In this document: positions 7,869-15,990 of the stretch, in pieces
Layout of the letters: each line of letters begins with the position of its first letter
Numbering within the stretch: position 1 is the first letter of the stretch
Origin: Streptomyces sp. CNH099
GTDB taxonomy: Bacteria > Actinomycetota > Actinomycetes > Streptomycetales > Streptomycetaceae
Assembly: GCA_000514715.1 (NCBI GenBank)
Contig: AZWL01000008.1
Coordinates: forward strand, 1-64,000
Reading direction: 5' to 3'
Length of the DNA stretch: 64,000 nt
The notes under the pieces: generated by a model
What the model was told of the DNA's origin: nothing
Databases searched by the model: none
Seen by the model: only the letters and a program-made list of their open reading frames with translations
Program-made: the position numbers and the translations under genes

Positions 7869-8564
7869 TCAGCCGCTCAGACCGTGTCGTACGGCCCAGA
7901 GGGCGGCCTGCGTGCGGTCCGCGAGGTCCAGCTTCATCAGGATGTTCGACACGTGCGTCTTGACGGTCTTCTCCGAGACCACGAGCGCCCGGGCGATCTC
8001 CCGGTTCGAGCGGCCGTCCGCGATCAGCGCCAGCACCTCGCGCTCGCGCTCGGTCAGCGTGGTGCCCCGCCCCTGCGCGGGCCCGCCGCCGACCTCCTGC
8101 GCCAGCAGCGCCCCGGCGACGTCCGGCTGCAGCAGCACGTGCCCGGCGTGCACCGAGCGGATCGCCTTGGCCAGCGCCTCGGGGTCCACGTCCTTGTAGA
8201 CGTAACCCGCGGCGCCCGCGCGCAGCGCGGGGACGACGGTGCGCTGCTCGGTGAAGCTGGTGATGACCAGCACGCGCGCCGCGCTGCCGGACTCGCGGAT
8301 GCGGCGCAGCGCCTCGATGCCGTCGGTGCCGGGCATCTTGACGTCCATCAGCACCACGTCCGGCACCAGCTCCGCGGTGCGGGCCACGCCCTCGTCGCCG
8401 TCGGCGGCCTCGCCGACGACCTCGATGTCGTCCTGCACCTCCAGGAAGGTGCGCAGCCCGCGCCGTACCACCTGGTGGTCGTCGACCAACAGCACGCGGA
8501 TCCTGCCGGGCACGTCCGTGCGGTTCGGGCCGTCGGTCCGCTGCTTCTCGCCCGCCTCAGCCAC
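7869..8564 (-). CDS. NarL/LuxR-family response regulator
   Basis: A 231-residue regulator. The receiver domain (about residues 20-140) has DD at 28-29, phospho-acceptor D74 in VVLMDVKMP, a T/S switch residue in VITSF, and Lys in YVYKD. A LuxR helix-turn-helix follows (TEREREVLALIADGRSNREI ... KTVKTHVSNILMKL, about residues 165-215). The GTG start at 8564 overlaps the kinase stop by 8 nt, so the two are translationally coupled. The neighbouring chaplin genes are possible targets, but that rests on proximity only. Confidence 0.93.
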   Translation of the reverse strand: MAEAGEKQRTDGPNRTDVPGRIRVLLVDDHQVVRRGLRTFLEVQDDIEVVGEAADGDEGVARTAELVPDVVLMDVKMPGTDGIEALRRIRESGSAARVLVITSFTEQRTVVPALRAGAAGYVYKDVDPEALAKAIRSVHAGHVLLQPDVAGALLAQEVGGGPAQGRGTTLTEREREVLALIADGRSNREIARALVVSEKTVKTHVSNILMKLDLADRTQAALWAVRHGLSG

Positions 8565-9723
8565 CGGGCACCTCCATCTCGATCACGGTGCCCTGGCCGG
8601 GCGCCGACTGGACGGTCAGGCCGCCGCCGACCCCGGCGGCGCGGTCGCGCATGGACACCAGCCCCAGGTGGCGGCCCGCGGAGCGGACGCTGTCCGGGTC
8701 GAAGCCACAGCCGTCGTCGCGCACCCGCAGCCGGGCGCCCCGGCCGCGCCGGGTGAGCGCGACCTCGACCAGGCCGGCGTCGGCGTGCCGCAGCGCGTTG
8801 TGCAGCGCCTCCTGCGCAACTCGCAGCAGCGCCTCCTCCTGCGCCGCGGGCAGGGCGCGTACCTGCGCGGACGTGAAGGTGACCCGGGCGCGGTGGGCCC
8901 GGTCGAGCACCTGCACCTGGGTCGCGAGGGTGGCCACCAGGCCGTCGTCGTCCAGGGCCGCGGGGCGCAGCTCGACGACGGCGGCGCGCAGCTCGTCGGC
9001 GGCGTCCGCCGCCAGCTGCGCGACCTGGTGCAGCTCGCCCTTGGCGCGGGTGGGGTCGCGGTCGACGAGGGCGGCGGCGGCCTGCGCGGTCAGGCGCAGC
9101 GAGAAGAGCTTCTGGGAGACGGCGTCGTGCAGCTCGTGCGCGATACGGGCGCGCTCGCCGGCGATGGTCAGCTCGCGGCTGCGCTCGTAGAGGCGGGCGT
9201 TGGTCAGCGCGATGGCGGCGTGGTCGGCGAGGGTGCGCAGCAGGGCCTCGTCGGCCGCGTCGAAGCGGCAGCCGTCGGGGCCGGGCGGCTCGTCCGGCTC
9301 GCACTGCTTGTTGGCCAGGAACAGCGCGCCGAGGACCTCCTCGCCGTCGGCGATGGGGGCGCCGACGAAGTCCCTCAGCCGCGGGTGGGCGCCGGGCCAG
9401 CCGCCGAAGCGGGGGTCCTTGCGCACGTCGCCGAGGCGCACCGGCTCGGCCTCCTCCAGCAGCGCGGCGAGGATGCCGTGCTGGCGCGGCAGCGGGCCGA
9501 TGGCCTTCCACTGCGCGTCGCTGACGCCGTCGACGACGAACTGGGCGAAGCCGCCGTGGTCGTCGGGCACGCCCAGGGCGGCGTACTCGGCCTGCAGCAG
9601 CTCGCGCGCGGACGCGGTGATCGTCTGGAGCACGTCGCGTACCTGCAGCTGCCTGCTCATGGCCAGCAGGGCGCGGCTGACCGCTTCGAGTCCGGCGGCC
9701 GGGCCGGCGGCGGGGGTGGACAT
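8557..9723 (-). CDS. GAF-domain sensor histidine kinase (NarL-partner type)
   Basis: A 388-residue soluble kinase. An N-terminal GAF domain (about residues 25-170; LLQAEYAALGVPDDHGG, IADGEEVLGALFLANK) is followed by HisKA_3 with the phospho-acceptor His near 197 in ARIAHELHDAVSQ. The HATPase domain has LRVAQEALHNALRHA, VRDDGCGFD and GLVSMRDRA. No membrane segment is seen, so the signal is probably cytosolic. The ATG at 9723 begins the conserved frame. The response regulator overlaps its stop. Confidence 0.92.
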   Translation of the reverse strand: MSTPAAGPAAGLEAVSRALLAMSRQLQVRDVLQTITASARELLQAEYAALGVPDDHGGFAQFVVDGVSDAQWKAIGPLPRQHGILAALLEEAEPVRLGDVRKDPRFGGWPGAHPRLRDFVGAPIADGEEVLGALFLANKQCEPDEPPGPDGCRFDAADEALLRTLADHAAIALTNARLYERSRELTIAGERARIAHELHDAVSQKLFSLRLTAQAAAALVDRDPTRAKGELHQVAQLAADAADELRAAVVELRPAALDDDGLVATLATQVQVLDRAHRARVTFTSAQVRALPAAQEEALLRVAQEALHNALRHADAGLVEVALTRRGRGARLRVRDDGCGFDPDSVRSAGRHLGLVSMRDRAAGVGGGLTVQSAPGQGTVIEMEVPGG

Positions 9724-9967
9724 GCGGCTCACGCTACCCGCAGACCCGTTCCCGGTGATCCAGCCGTGGACCGGGCCCCTGTCGGCCGCCGGTCCTAGGC
9801 CGCTGTACGGACTCCCGGAGGCTCCCGGGTGTGAGCTGCGCCACGAGAGCCACGTCACCTACGACCGGGAGTAGTGGCGGGGCACCCTCACGCGGCCGGT
9901 CCGGGGGCGTCGGGCGCGGGACCAAAGGCCCTGCCGGGCCTACGAAGCATGTTCGTAATAGGGGCTA

Positions 9968-9996
9968 TTGCAACGAATTTTCCGGTCCTCTAACAA
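9968..9996 (+). promoter_or_regulatory. Promoter candidate for the transglycosylase-like gene
   Basis: TTGCAA (9968-9973), 17-nt spacer, TAACAA (9991-9996): a good vegetative-type promoter, predicting a leader of about 35-40 nt before the ATG at 10040. I saw no ydaO (c-di-AMP) riboswitch, which often precedes cell-wall hydrolase genes in streptomycetes; the leader is too short for one. Confidence 0.6.
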
Positions 9997-10039
9997 TGTC
10001 CGGGTCCCCAGACGTCGTGTGAAGAGGTCACAGAGAACG

Positions 10040-10459
10040 ATGCGAGAGAGCATGCACCGCATACGGGGCCGCAGGGCCCTCGTCGCCGCCCTTGCGGGCT
10101 CCGCTGCCGCGACGGCCGCCCTGTCCTTCGCCCCCGTCGCCACCGCCGCGGCCCCCGCCGGCACCCCCAGCAAGTCGCCCCGCGCGATCGCCGACAAGAT
10201 GATCAAGAGTGACGCGCAGTTCCGGTGCTTCTCCGAGATCGTGGAGCGGGAGAGCGGCTGGGACCACACCGCGCAGAACGCCTCCTCGGGCGCGTACGGC
10301 CTGGTCCAGGCGCTGCCCGCGACCAAGATGGCCACCGCGGGAGCCGACTGGCGGACCAACCCCAAGACCCAGATCGAGTGGGGCCTGGACTACATGAAGG
10401 ACCGCTACGGCAGCGCCTGCGACGCCTGGTCCTTCTGGCAGGCCAACAACTGGTACTGA
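10040..10459 (+). CDS. Secreted lytic-transglycosylase-like (SLT fold) protein
   Basis: A 139-residue protein with an Arg-rich start and an Ala-rich signal peptide ending near ATAAAPAG. A compact SLT-type domain follows: FSEIVERESGWDHTAQN with a Glu in the catalytic position, SGAYGLVQALP, and a C-terminal SACDAWSFWQANNWY. The family cleaves peptidoglycan glycan strands. Size and ending match small actinobacterial transglycosylase-domain proteins. The ATG at 10040 gives a proper signal peptide, although the Shine-Dalgarno (GAGA) is weak. It is bounded by a promoter and a terminator, so monocistronic. Confidence 0.85.
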   Translation: MRESMHRIRGRRALVAALAGSAAATAALSFAPVATAAAPAGTPSKSPRAIADKMIKSDAQFRCFSEIVERESGWDHTAQNASSGAYGLVQALPATKMATAGADWRTNPKTQIEWGLDYMKDRYGSACDAWSFWQANNWY

Positions 10460-10501
10460 GCCGGCGGCGCTGCCGCGGGCCGGACGGCGGCACACACGGC
10501 G

Positions 10502-10535
10502 ACGGGCGGCACCCCTTGCGGGGGGTGCCGCCCGT
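10502..10535. terminator. Terminator between convergent genes
   Basis: A 14-bp perfect stem (10502-10515 with 10522-10535) and a 6-nt loop between the transglycosylase-like gene and the convergent FHA-ABC gene. It can act for both. Confidence 0.8.
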
Positions 10536-10553
10536 GTGCCGTTCGGCGCGCGG

Positions 10554-13133
10554 TCAGCGCATGACCTCCGGCTCGTGCTTGCGCAGCAGCCGGGCGACGA
10601 CGAAGCCGCAGATCACGCCCATGAGGACAAGCATGCCGATGTTCAGCATGTAGGTGCCCGCGGTGTGCTCCCAGAGCGCGTCCGTCTCGCCGCTGTCCCA
10701 CGGCAGCAGCACGTTCAGGTCGGCGGTCGAGCCCATCGCGGCCACGGCCCAGCGCGACGGCATGAGCCAGGCGACCTGCTCCACGCCGGGGGTGCCGTGC
10801 AGCTGGAACAGCACGCCGGTGAAGACCACCTGCACGATGGCGAACATCACCAGCAGCGGCATGGTCATCTCGGACGTCTTCACCAGCGACGAGATGATCA
10901 GGCCGACCATCATCGAGGTCAGGCCCAGCGCGGTGACGCTGATGGTCAGCTCCGCCGCGGGCAGGTCGGAGAGGATCACGCCCTCCTCCGGCAGCTTGCT
11001 GCGGCTGAGGACGCCGATGGCGCTGATGACGCCGCCCTGGAAGACGGTGATGATGCCGAGGACGATGACCTTGGACATCACGTAGGCGGAGCGGGACAGG
11101 CCCACGGCGCGTTCTCGCTCGTAGATCACCCGTTCCTTGATCAGCTCGCGCACGGAGTTCGCGGCGCCGGAGAAGCAGGCGCCGATCGCGAGGATGAGCA
11201 TGATCGTGCCCGCGTCCCTGTTGATCAGGTGGACCTTCGCCGGGCCGTAGCCGAGCCCGAACTCGGCGGGGATGACCATGCTGACGACGCCGAGCACCAC
11301 CGGCAGGATGATGGTGAGGGCTATGAAGAAGCGGTCGGAGGCGAGAACGGACAGATACCGTCTCATCAGCGTCCACAGCTGCGGCATCCAGCCCTGCGGC
11401 TTGGACGGCCGGAGCATCTGCGGCGGCTGCATGGCGACCGGCTGCGGCGCCACGGCGTCGATGTCGGCGGCGTACATCTGGTAGTGCTGCGAGCCCTGCC
11501 AGCGGCCCTTCCAGTCGTACTCGCGGTAGTTCTCGAAGGCGGAGAAGATGTCGGCCCAGCTGTCGTAGCCGAAGAAGTTCAGCGCCTCCTCGGGCGGGCC
11601 GAAGTACGCCACGCCGCCGCCCGGCGCCATGACCAGCAGCCGGTCGCAGAGCGCCAGCTCGGCGACGGAGTGGGTGACGACCAGGACCGTGCGGCCGTCG
11701 TCGGCCAGGCCGCGGAGCAGCTGCATGACGTCGCGGTCCATGCCCGGGTCGAGGCCCGAGGTGGGCTCGTCGAGGAAGATCAGCGACGGCTTGGTGAGCA
11801 GCTCCAGGGCCACCGAGACGCGCTTGCGCTGCCCGCCGGAGAGCGAGCTGATCCGCTTCTCCTTGTGGATGTCGAGCTTCAGCTCGCGCAGCACCTCGTC
11901 GACGCGGGCGGCGCGCTCGGCCTCCGCGGTGTCACCGGGGAAGCGGAGCTTGGCGGCGTAGCGCAGGGCGCGGGTGACGGTGAGCTGGGTGTGCAGGATG
12001 TCGTCCTGCGGCACCAGGCCGATGCGGTGGCGCAGCTCGGCGAACTGCTTGTAGAGGTTCCGGTTGTCGTAGAGGACCTCGCCGACGTCCGCGGGGCGGT
12101 ACCCGGTGAGCGCCTTGAGCAGGGTGGACTTGCCGGAGCCGGACGGGCCGATGACGGCGATCAGGCTCTTCTCGGGCACGCCGAAGGAGACGTTGTCCAG
12201 GATGACCTTGCCGCCGTCGACCTTCACGGTCAGGTGGCGGGCCGAGAAGCTGACCTCACCGGTGTCGACGAACTCCTCCAGCCGGTCCCCGACCAGCCGG
12301 AAGGTGGAGTGACCGATGCCGATGATGTCGTCGGGGCCGATGGGCCGCCGGCCGCGCTGCGGGAGCTGCTCACCGTTGACGTACGTGCCGTTGTGGCTGC
12401 CGAGGTCGACGATCTCGGCCCGGCCGTCGGGCGTCGACCGGAACTCCGCGTGGTTGCGCGAGACCTGCAGGTCGGAGACGACCAGCTCGTTCTCCAGCGC
12501 ACGGCCGATGCGGGTGACGCGGCCCAGCGAGAGCTGGTGGAACGTCGTGGGGCTGCGGTCGCCGTGGGCCGCGGCGGCGCCCGGGGCGCCGCCGCCGGCG
12601 CCGGGCGGGCGCTGCGGCGCGGAGTGCTGCTGGGGCGGCACGTACGGCTGCTGCTGCGGCGGCGCGCCGACGGGCGGCCCCTGGAACGGAGGACCCTGGG
12701 GCGGAGGGCCCTGCGGGGGCGCCCCCCAGCCGCCGGCGCCGGGCGCGGGCGCGTGCTGCGGCGGCGCGACCTGCTGGGCGGCGGGCGGCTGCTCGGCCAT
12801 CGCGGTCTGCGCGCTGTACACGTCGGGGGCGGCGGCGCCGACCGGCGCGGAGAGCCGCAGCTGCGGCCCGTCGGTGGCGTTGCCGAGGTAGACGACCGAG
12901 CCGGGACCGATCTCGATCTGGTGGACCCGCTGGCCCTCCACGTACGAGCCGTTGGTGCTGCCGACGTCCTCAAGCAGCCAGCCGCGGCCGCCCCAGCGGA
13001 GGCTGGCGTGCCGCCAGGAGACCCTGGCGTCCTCCAGTACCACGTCCCCCTGCGGATCCCGCCCGACGCGGTAGGCGCGCGCCGGATCGAGAGTCCATGT
13101 CTGTCCGTTCAGTTCAAGTACGAGTTCAGGCAC
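10554..13133 (-). CDS. ABC transporter fusion with two FHA domains
   Basis: An approximately 859-residue protein. The order is FHA domain 1 (GRDPQGDVVLEDARVSWRHA, GSTNGSYV), a Pro/Gly/Gln-rich linker, FHA domain 2 (RIGRALENELVVSDLQVSRN, GSHNGTYVNG), and an ABCG-type ATPase (Walker A GPSGSGKST, signature LSGGQRKR, Walker B LIFLDEPTSGLD). A membrane domain with about six segments ends it. FHA domains bind phosphothreonine, so a Ser/Thr kinase probably controls it; related mycobacterial transporters are known. Substrate unknown. The start is GTG at 13133 (at PELVLELNG) or GTG at 13145; both have G-rich upstream sequence. Confidence 0.9.
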   Translation of the reverse strand: MPELVLELNGQTWTLDPARAYRVGRDPQGDVVLEDARVSWRHASLRWGGRGWLLEDVGSTNGSYVEGQRVHQIEIGPGSVVYLGNATDGPQLRLSAPVGAAAPDVYSAQTAMAEQPPAAQQVAPPQHAPAPGAGGWGAPPQGPPPQGPPFQGPPVGAPPQQQPYVPPQQHSAPQRPPGAGGGAPGAAAAHGDRSPTTFHQLSLGRVTRIGRALENELVVSDLQVSRNHAEFRSTPDGRAEIVDLGSHNGTYVNGEQLPQRGRRPIGPDDIIGIGHSTFRLVGDRLEEFVDTGEVSFSARHLTVKVDGGKVILDNVSFGVPEKSLIAVIGPSGSGKSTLLKALTGYRPADVGEVLYDNRNLYKQFAELRHRIGLVPQDDILHTQLTVTRALRYAAKLRFPGDTAEAERAARVDEVLRELKLDIHKEKRISSLSGGQRKRVSVALELLTKPSLIFLDEPTSGLDPGMDRDVMQLLRGLADDGRTVLVVTHSVAELALCDRLLVMAPGGGVAYFGPPEEALNFFGYDSWADIFSAFENYREYDWKGRWQGSQHYQMYAADIDAVAPQPVAMQPPQMLRPSKPQGWMPQLWTLMRRYLSVLASDRFFIALTIILPVVLGVVSMVIPAEFGLGYGPAKVHLINRDAGTIMLILAIGACFSGAANSVRELIKERVIYERERAVGLSRSAYVMSKVIVLGIITVFQGGVISAIGVLSRSKLPEEGVILSDLPAAELTISVTALGLTSMMVGLIISSLVKTSEMTMPLLVMFAIVQVVFTGVLFQLHGTPGVEQVAWLMPSRWAVAAMGSTADLNVLLPWDSGETDALWEHTAGTYMLNIGMLVLMGVICGFVVARLLRKHEPEVMR

Positions 13134-13695
13134 TCCATGCCCCACAAAGTTGTCCCCCGAGGTGCCCCCTGTACGGCACCTGACTTCAACAGGCCCGTAG
13201 GGATTCTAGGGATGGCGAACATCCTGAGGAACTATTTCAGTAACAGTCCCTTCACGAAAACGGGGGCCAGCGTACGAGACGGAACACAGGGCTCCACTTC
13301 CCCTTGCCGCAGGGGGATTCGCGCACGTTGACGGCACTTGATCACTTACGGACAGTCGTTCCGCATATACGCGGGCGCGGAGATCCGGGGGTGGCGCCCG
13401 GCAGGACGCGGGAATCGGAAGAACCCCTCCGAATCCGTTGCCCGAACGTCGCCGCCGCGGCACTCGCCGCGGTCGGCCGGACGTATCCCGCATGACCGCC
13501 GTCGCATACGCCGCACCCGCACTCCCGGAAGCCGACGCGGTCCGCCGCCGCCGGGGAGCACCCCGCCCGTTCAGCCGCCGGCCACCGCATGTACCCGCCA
13601 CCGCAACCTCGCAGCCCAGCGGCCCCTCGGGCAGCCGCCGCAACGCCGACCCGCCCGGGCGGCCGCGGGCCCCACCGCGATACCGTGGTCCCATC
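13134..13695. other. Intergenic region between FHA-ABC and serB
   Basis: About 560 bp between divergent genes. Open frames here have no recognisable family and run antisense or into serB. The left part is less GC-rich than its surroundings and presumably holds the FHA-ABC promoter. TTGACG (13328) and GACAGT (13351), 17 nt apart, form only a weak plus-strand promoter. TACCGT at 13681-13686, 9 nt before the serB ATG, is a better start signal. No RNA gene or repeat was seen. Confidence 0.5.
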
Positions 13696-14886
13696 ATGAC
13701 CACGCCCACCCGCACGCTTCTCGTCAAGATCTTCGGCAGGGACCGCCCCGGTCTCACCGCCGGCCTCTTCGACACCCTCGCCGCCTACCGGGTCGAGGTC
13801 ATAGACATCGAGCAGATCGTCACCCGCGGCCGCATCACCCTGTGCGCCCTGGTCACCCCGCCCGTCGGCGCCACCGAGGGCGAGCTGCGCGCGACGATCC
13901 ACTCCTGGGCCGGCGCGCTGCGCCTGGAGGCCGAGATAATCTCCGGCACCGGCGACAACGAGCCCCGCGCCCCCGGCCGCTCCCACGTGACCGTGCTCGG
14001 CCACCCGCTGACCGCCGATTCGACCGCCGGCATCGCCTCCGTGATCACCGGCACCGGCGGCAACATCGACCGCATCTTCCGGCTCGCGAAGTATCCCGTC
14101 ACCGCCGTGGAGTTCGAGGTCTCCGGCGCCGCCACCGACGCGCTGCGCACCGCGCTGGCCACCGCCGCCGCCCGGCTGGGCGTGGACGTCGCCGTCGTGG
14201 CGTCCGGGCTGCAGCGCCGGGCGCAGCGGCTCGTGGTGATGGACGTCGACTCCACGCTCATCCAGGACGAGGTCATCGAGCTGTTCGCCGCGCACGCCGG
14301 CTGCGCGGCCGAGGTCGAGGAGGTCACCGCCGCGGCGATGCGCGGCGAGCTGGACTTCGAGCAGTCCCTGCACGCCCGGGTGGCGCTGCTGGCCGGGCTG
14401 GAGGAGTCGGTGGTGGACAAGGTGCGCGAGGAGGTCCGCCTGACGCCCGGCGCGCGCACCCTGATCCGTACGCTCAAGCGCCTGGGCTACCAGGTGGGCG
14501 TCGTCTCCGGCGGCTTCACGCAGATCACCGACGACCTCAAGGACCGCCTCGGGCTGGACTTCGCCGCCGCGAACACCCTGGAGATCGCCGACGGCAAGCT
14601 CACCGGCCGGATCACCGGGCCCGTCGTGGACCGGGCCGGCAAGGCCCGGCTGCTGACCGGCTTCGCCGCCGAGGCGGGCGTGCCGCTGGCGCAGACGGTG
14701 GCGGTCGGGGACGGCGCGAACGACCTCGACATGCTGAACGCGGCGGGGCTGGGCGTGGCGTTCAACGCCAAGCCGCTGGTGCGGGAGGCCGCGCACGCCG
14801 CGGTGAACGTGCCGTTCCTCGACACGGTGCTCTACCTGCTGGGCATCACGCGCGACGAGGTGGAGGCGGCGGACACGACCGGGTGA
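13696..14886 (+). CDS. serB: Phosphoserine phosphatase SerB with ACT-type N-terminus
   Basis: A 396-residue enzyme for the last step of serine synthesis. The N-terminal part (about 1-175) holds two ACT-like units (LLVKIFGRDRPGLTAGLFDT; VTVLGHPLTADSTAGIASVI). The HAD phosphatase domain has VVMDVDSTLI with the nucleophile Asp near 183, GVVSGGFTQI, and GDGANDLDML. Length and order match actinobacterial SerB. TACCGT lies 9 nt before the ATG and no Shine-Dalgarno is evident, so the transcript is probably leaderless. Confidence 0.93.
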   Translation: MTTPTRTLLVKIFGRDRPGLTAGLFDTLAAYRVEVIDIEQIVTRGRITLCALVTPPVGATEGELRATIHSWAGALRLEAEIISGTGDNEPRAPGRSHVTVLGHPLTADSTAGIASVITGTGGNIDRIFRLAKYPVTAVEFEVSGAATDALRTALATAAARLGVDVAVVASGLQRRAQRLVVMDVDSTLIQDEVIELFAAHAGCAAEVEEVTAAAMRGELDFEQSLHARVALLAGLEESVVDKVREEVRLTPGARTLIRTLKRLGYQVGVVSGGFTQITDDLKDRLGLDFAAANTLEIADGKLTGRITGPVVDRAGKARLLTGFAAEAGVPLAQTVAVGDGANDLDMLNAAGLGVAFNAKPLVREAAHAAVNVPFLDTVLYLLGITRDEVEAADTTG

Positions 14887-14926
14887 GGCGGTCGGCCGCC
14901 GGGGCCCGGCGCGGCAGCGGCGCCCC

Positions 14927-15442
14927 CTACCGGTGCGGCGCCCAGAACTCGGTGAGCCGGCCCACGCCGTGCTCCACGGACTTCCACGAGCCGGCGAACT
15001 CCACCACGGCCACGCCCGACGTCGGGAAGCCGCGGCTCAGCCTGCTCAGCGCGTCGCCCTCGGCGGAGCCGGCCAGGGCGTCGGCGAGTCCGTGCATGCC
15101 GGGGTTGTGGCCGACGACCAGCACCGTGGAGACGTCGTCGGAGACCTCGTTCAGCACCTCGATCAGCTCGCCGAGCGACGCCTCGTAGAGCCGCTCCTCG
15201 TACACCGTGCGGGGGCGGCGGGGAAGCCTGCCGACGACGAGCTTCCAGGTCTCGCGGGTGCGCCGGGCGCTGGAGCAGAGGGTCAGGTCGGGGTCGATGC
15301 CGCGGGCCGCGAGGAAGTCGCCGGCCGCGGGGGCGTCGGCGCGGCCGCGCTCGGCGAGCGGGCGCTCGTGGTCGGAGTCCTGGGCCCAGTCGGCCTTGGC
15401 GTGCCGGAGGAGGATGATGCTGCGGGGCGTTCCTGCGCTCAT
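14927..15442 (-). CDS. SixA-type histidine phosphatase
   Basis: A 171-residue histidine-phosphatase-superfamily protein with the catalytic LLRHAKADW at the N-terminus, RPLAERGRADAP, the second Arg in SSARRTRETW, and VVGHNPGMHGLAD carrying the second His. SixA-type enzymes dephosphorylate phosphohistidine on signalling proteins; the substrate here is unknown. It is convergent with serB, 40 nt away. The ATG at 15442 begins eight residues before the strand carrying the motif. Confidence 0.9.
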   Translation of the reverse strand: MSAGTPRSIILLRHAKADWAQDSDHERPLAERGRADAPAAGDFLAARGIDPDLTLCSSARRTRETWKLVVGRLPRRPRTVYEERLYEASLGELIEVLNEVSDDVSTVLVVGHNPGMHGLADALAGSAEGDALSRLSRGFPTSGVAVVEFAGSWKSVEHGVGRLTEFWAPHR

Positions 15443-15540
15443 AAGCCCAGCTTCGCATGAAACGGGCCGCCTGGTCCGGGCAGTTCGCAGGGTCTCCCGC
15501 CAGGAGTGACGGGCCGGCCGGGCCGGGCCGCGGGCGGGAC

Positions 15541-15660
15541 TCAGAGCAGCCGGAGGGCGAGCAGCGCGGTGAACGCCGCCACGGGCAGGGCGACGGACCA
15601 CCACGGCAGCCAGCGCTGCGCGGCCTGCGGGGCGGGCTGGGTGTGTGCACCGGCTGACAT
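15541..15660 (-). CDS. Small single-pass membrane protein (39 aa)
   Basis: The frame starts with ATG at 15660, preceded by GGAGG at 6 nt, and encodes 39 residues: a polar start (SAGAHTQPAPQAAQ) and one hydrophobic helix (WWSVALPVAAFTALLALRLL) ending at the C-terminus. A good ribosome site and codon bias support it. Longer upstream frames are not convincing. Function unknown; a tail-anchored topology is inferred. Confidence 0.6.
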   Translation of the reverse strand: MSAGAHTQPAPQAAQRWLPWWSVALPVAAFTALLALRLL

Positions 15661-15861
15661 CTTCGCCTCCGTGGGGTCGCCTCGGGTCCCGGTCCTTCGT
15701 ACTGCTTCGAACCTACGGATCCGGGGGCGCCCGGCCCATCCGGTGACCCACCCACTTCCCCCTGACCCTGGCCCCCTAGGGGAGGGTGGGGCTAGCACCA
15801 CCCCCGGGCGCCCGCGGCGCCCCCGCGCCGGAGCCGCGGCGGCGGATGCGAGACTGGCGGT

Positions 15862-15978
15862 ATGCCCGTGCTCGACCCCCATCCCCCGAACGGGCAGCGC
15901 AAGCTGCTCTACGTGCTCGGCGCGATGCTCGCCATCACGGTGGTCATCGGCGTCATCGCCACGATCGCGTCGCCCTGA
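15862..15978 (+). CDS. SGM_5486-family transporter-associated micro-protein
   Basis: A 38-residue protein, PVLDPHPPNGQRKLLYVLGA followed by a hydrophobic stretch ending ATIASP. Its sequence and its position beside a CynX/NimT-type MFS gene match what is annotated in streptomycetes as the SGM_5486 family (from memory). It has one membrane helix and is predicted to act with the transporter, but no biochemical role is known. It is convergent with the MFS gene, 12 nt apart. It was found by reading the sequence, as it is too short for most ORF cut-offs. Confidence 0.8.
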   Translation: MPVLDPHPPNGQRKLLYVLGAMLAITVVIGVIATIASP

Positions 15979-15990
15979 GGCCCGCCGCCG

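Noticed and set aside
9864..10039. Possible ydaO (c-di-AMP) riboswitch before the transglycosylase-like gene
   Set aside because: The promoter at 9968-9996 leaves a leader of under 45 nt, too short for that riboswitch, and its conserved core was not found.
13328..13356. TTGACG-N17-GACAGT as a serB promoter
   Set aside because: The -10 lacks the leading T and it lies 340 nt upstream, while TACCGT 9 nt before the ATG explains the start better.
13206..13775. Minus-strand frame of 189 codons in front of serB
   Set aside because: Arg/Pro/Gly-rich composition with no domain, and it overlaps the serB start; treated as a chance frame in the intergenic region.
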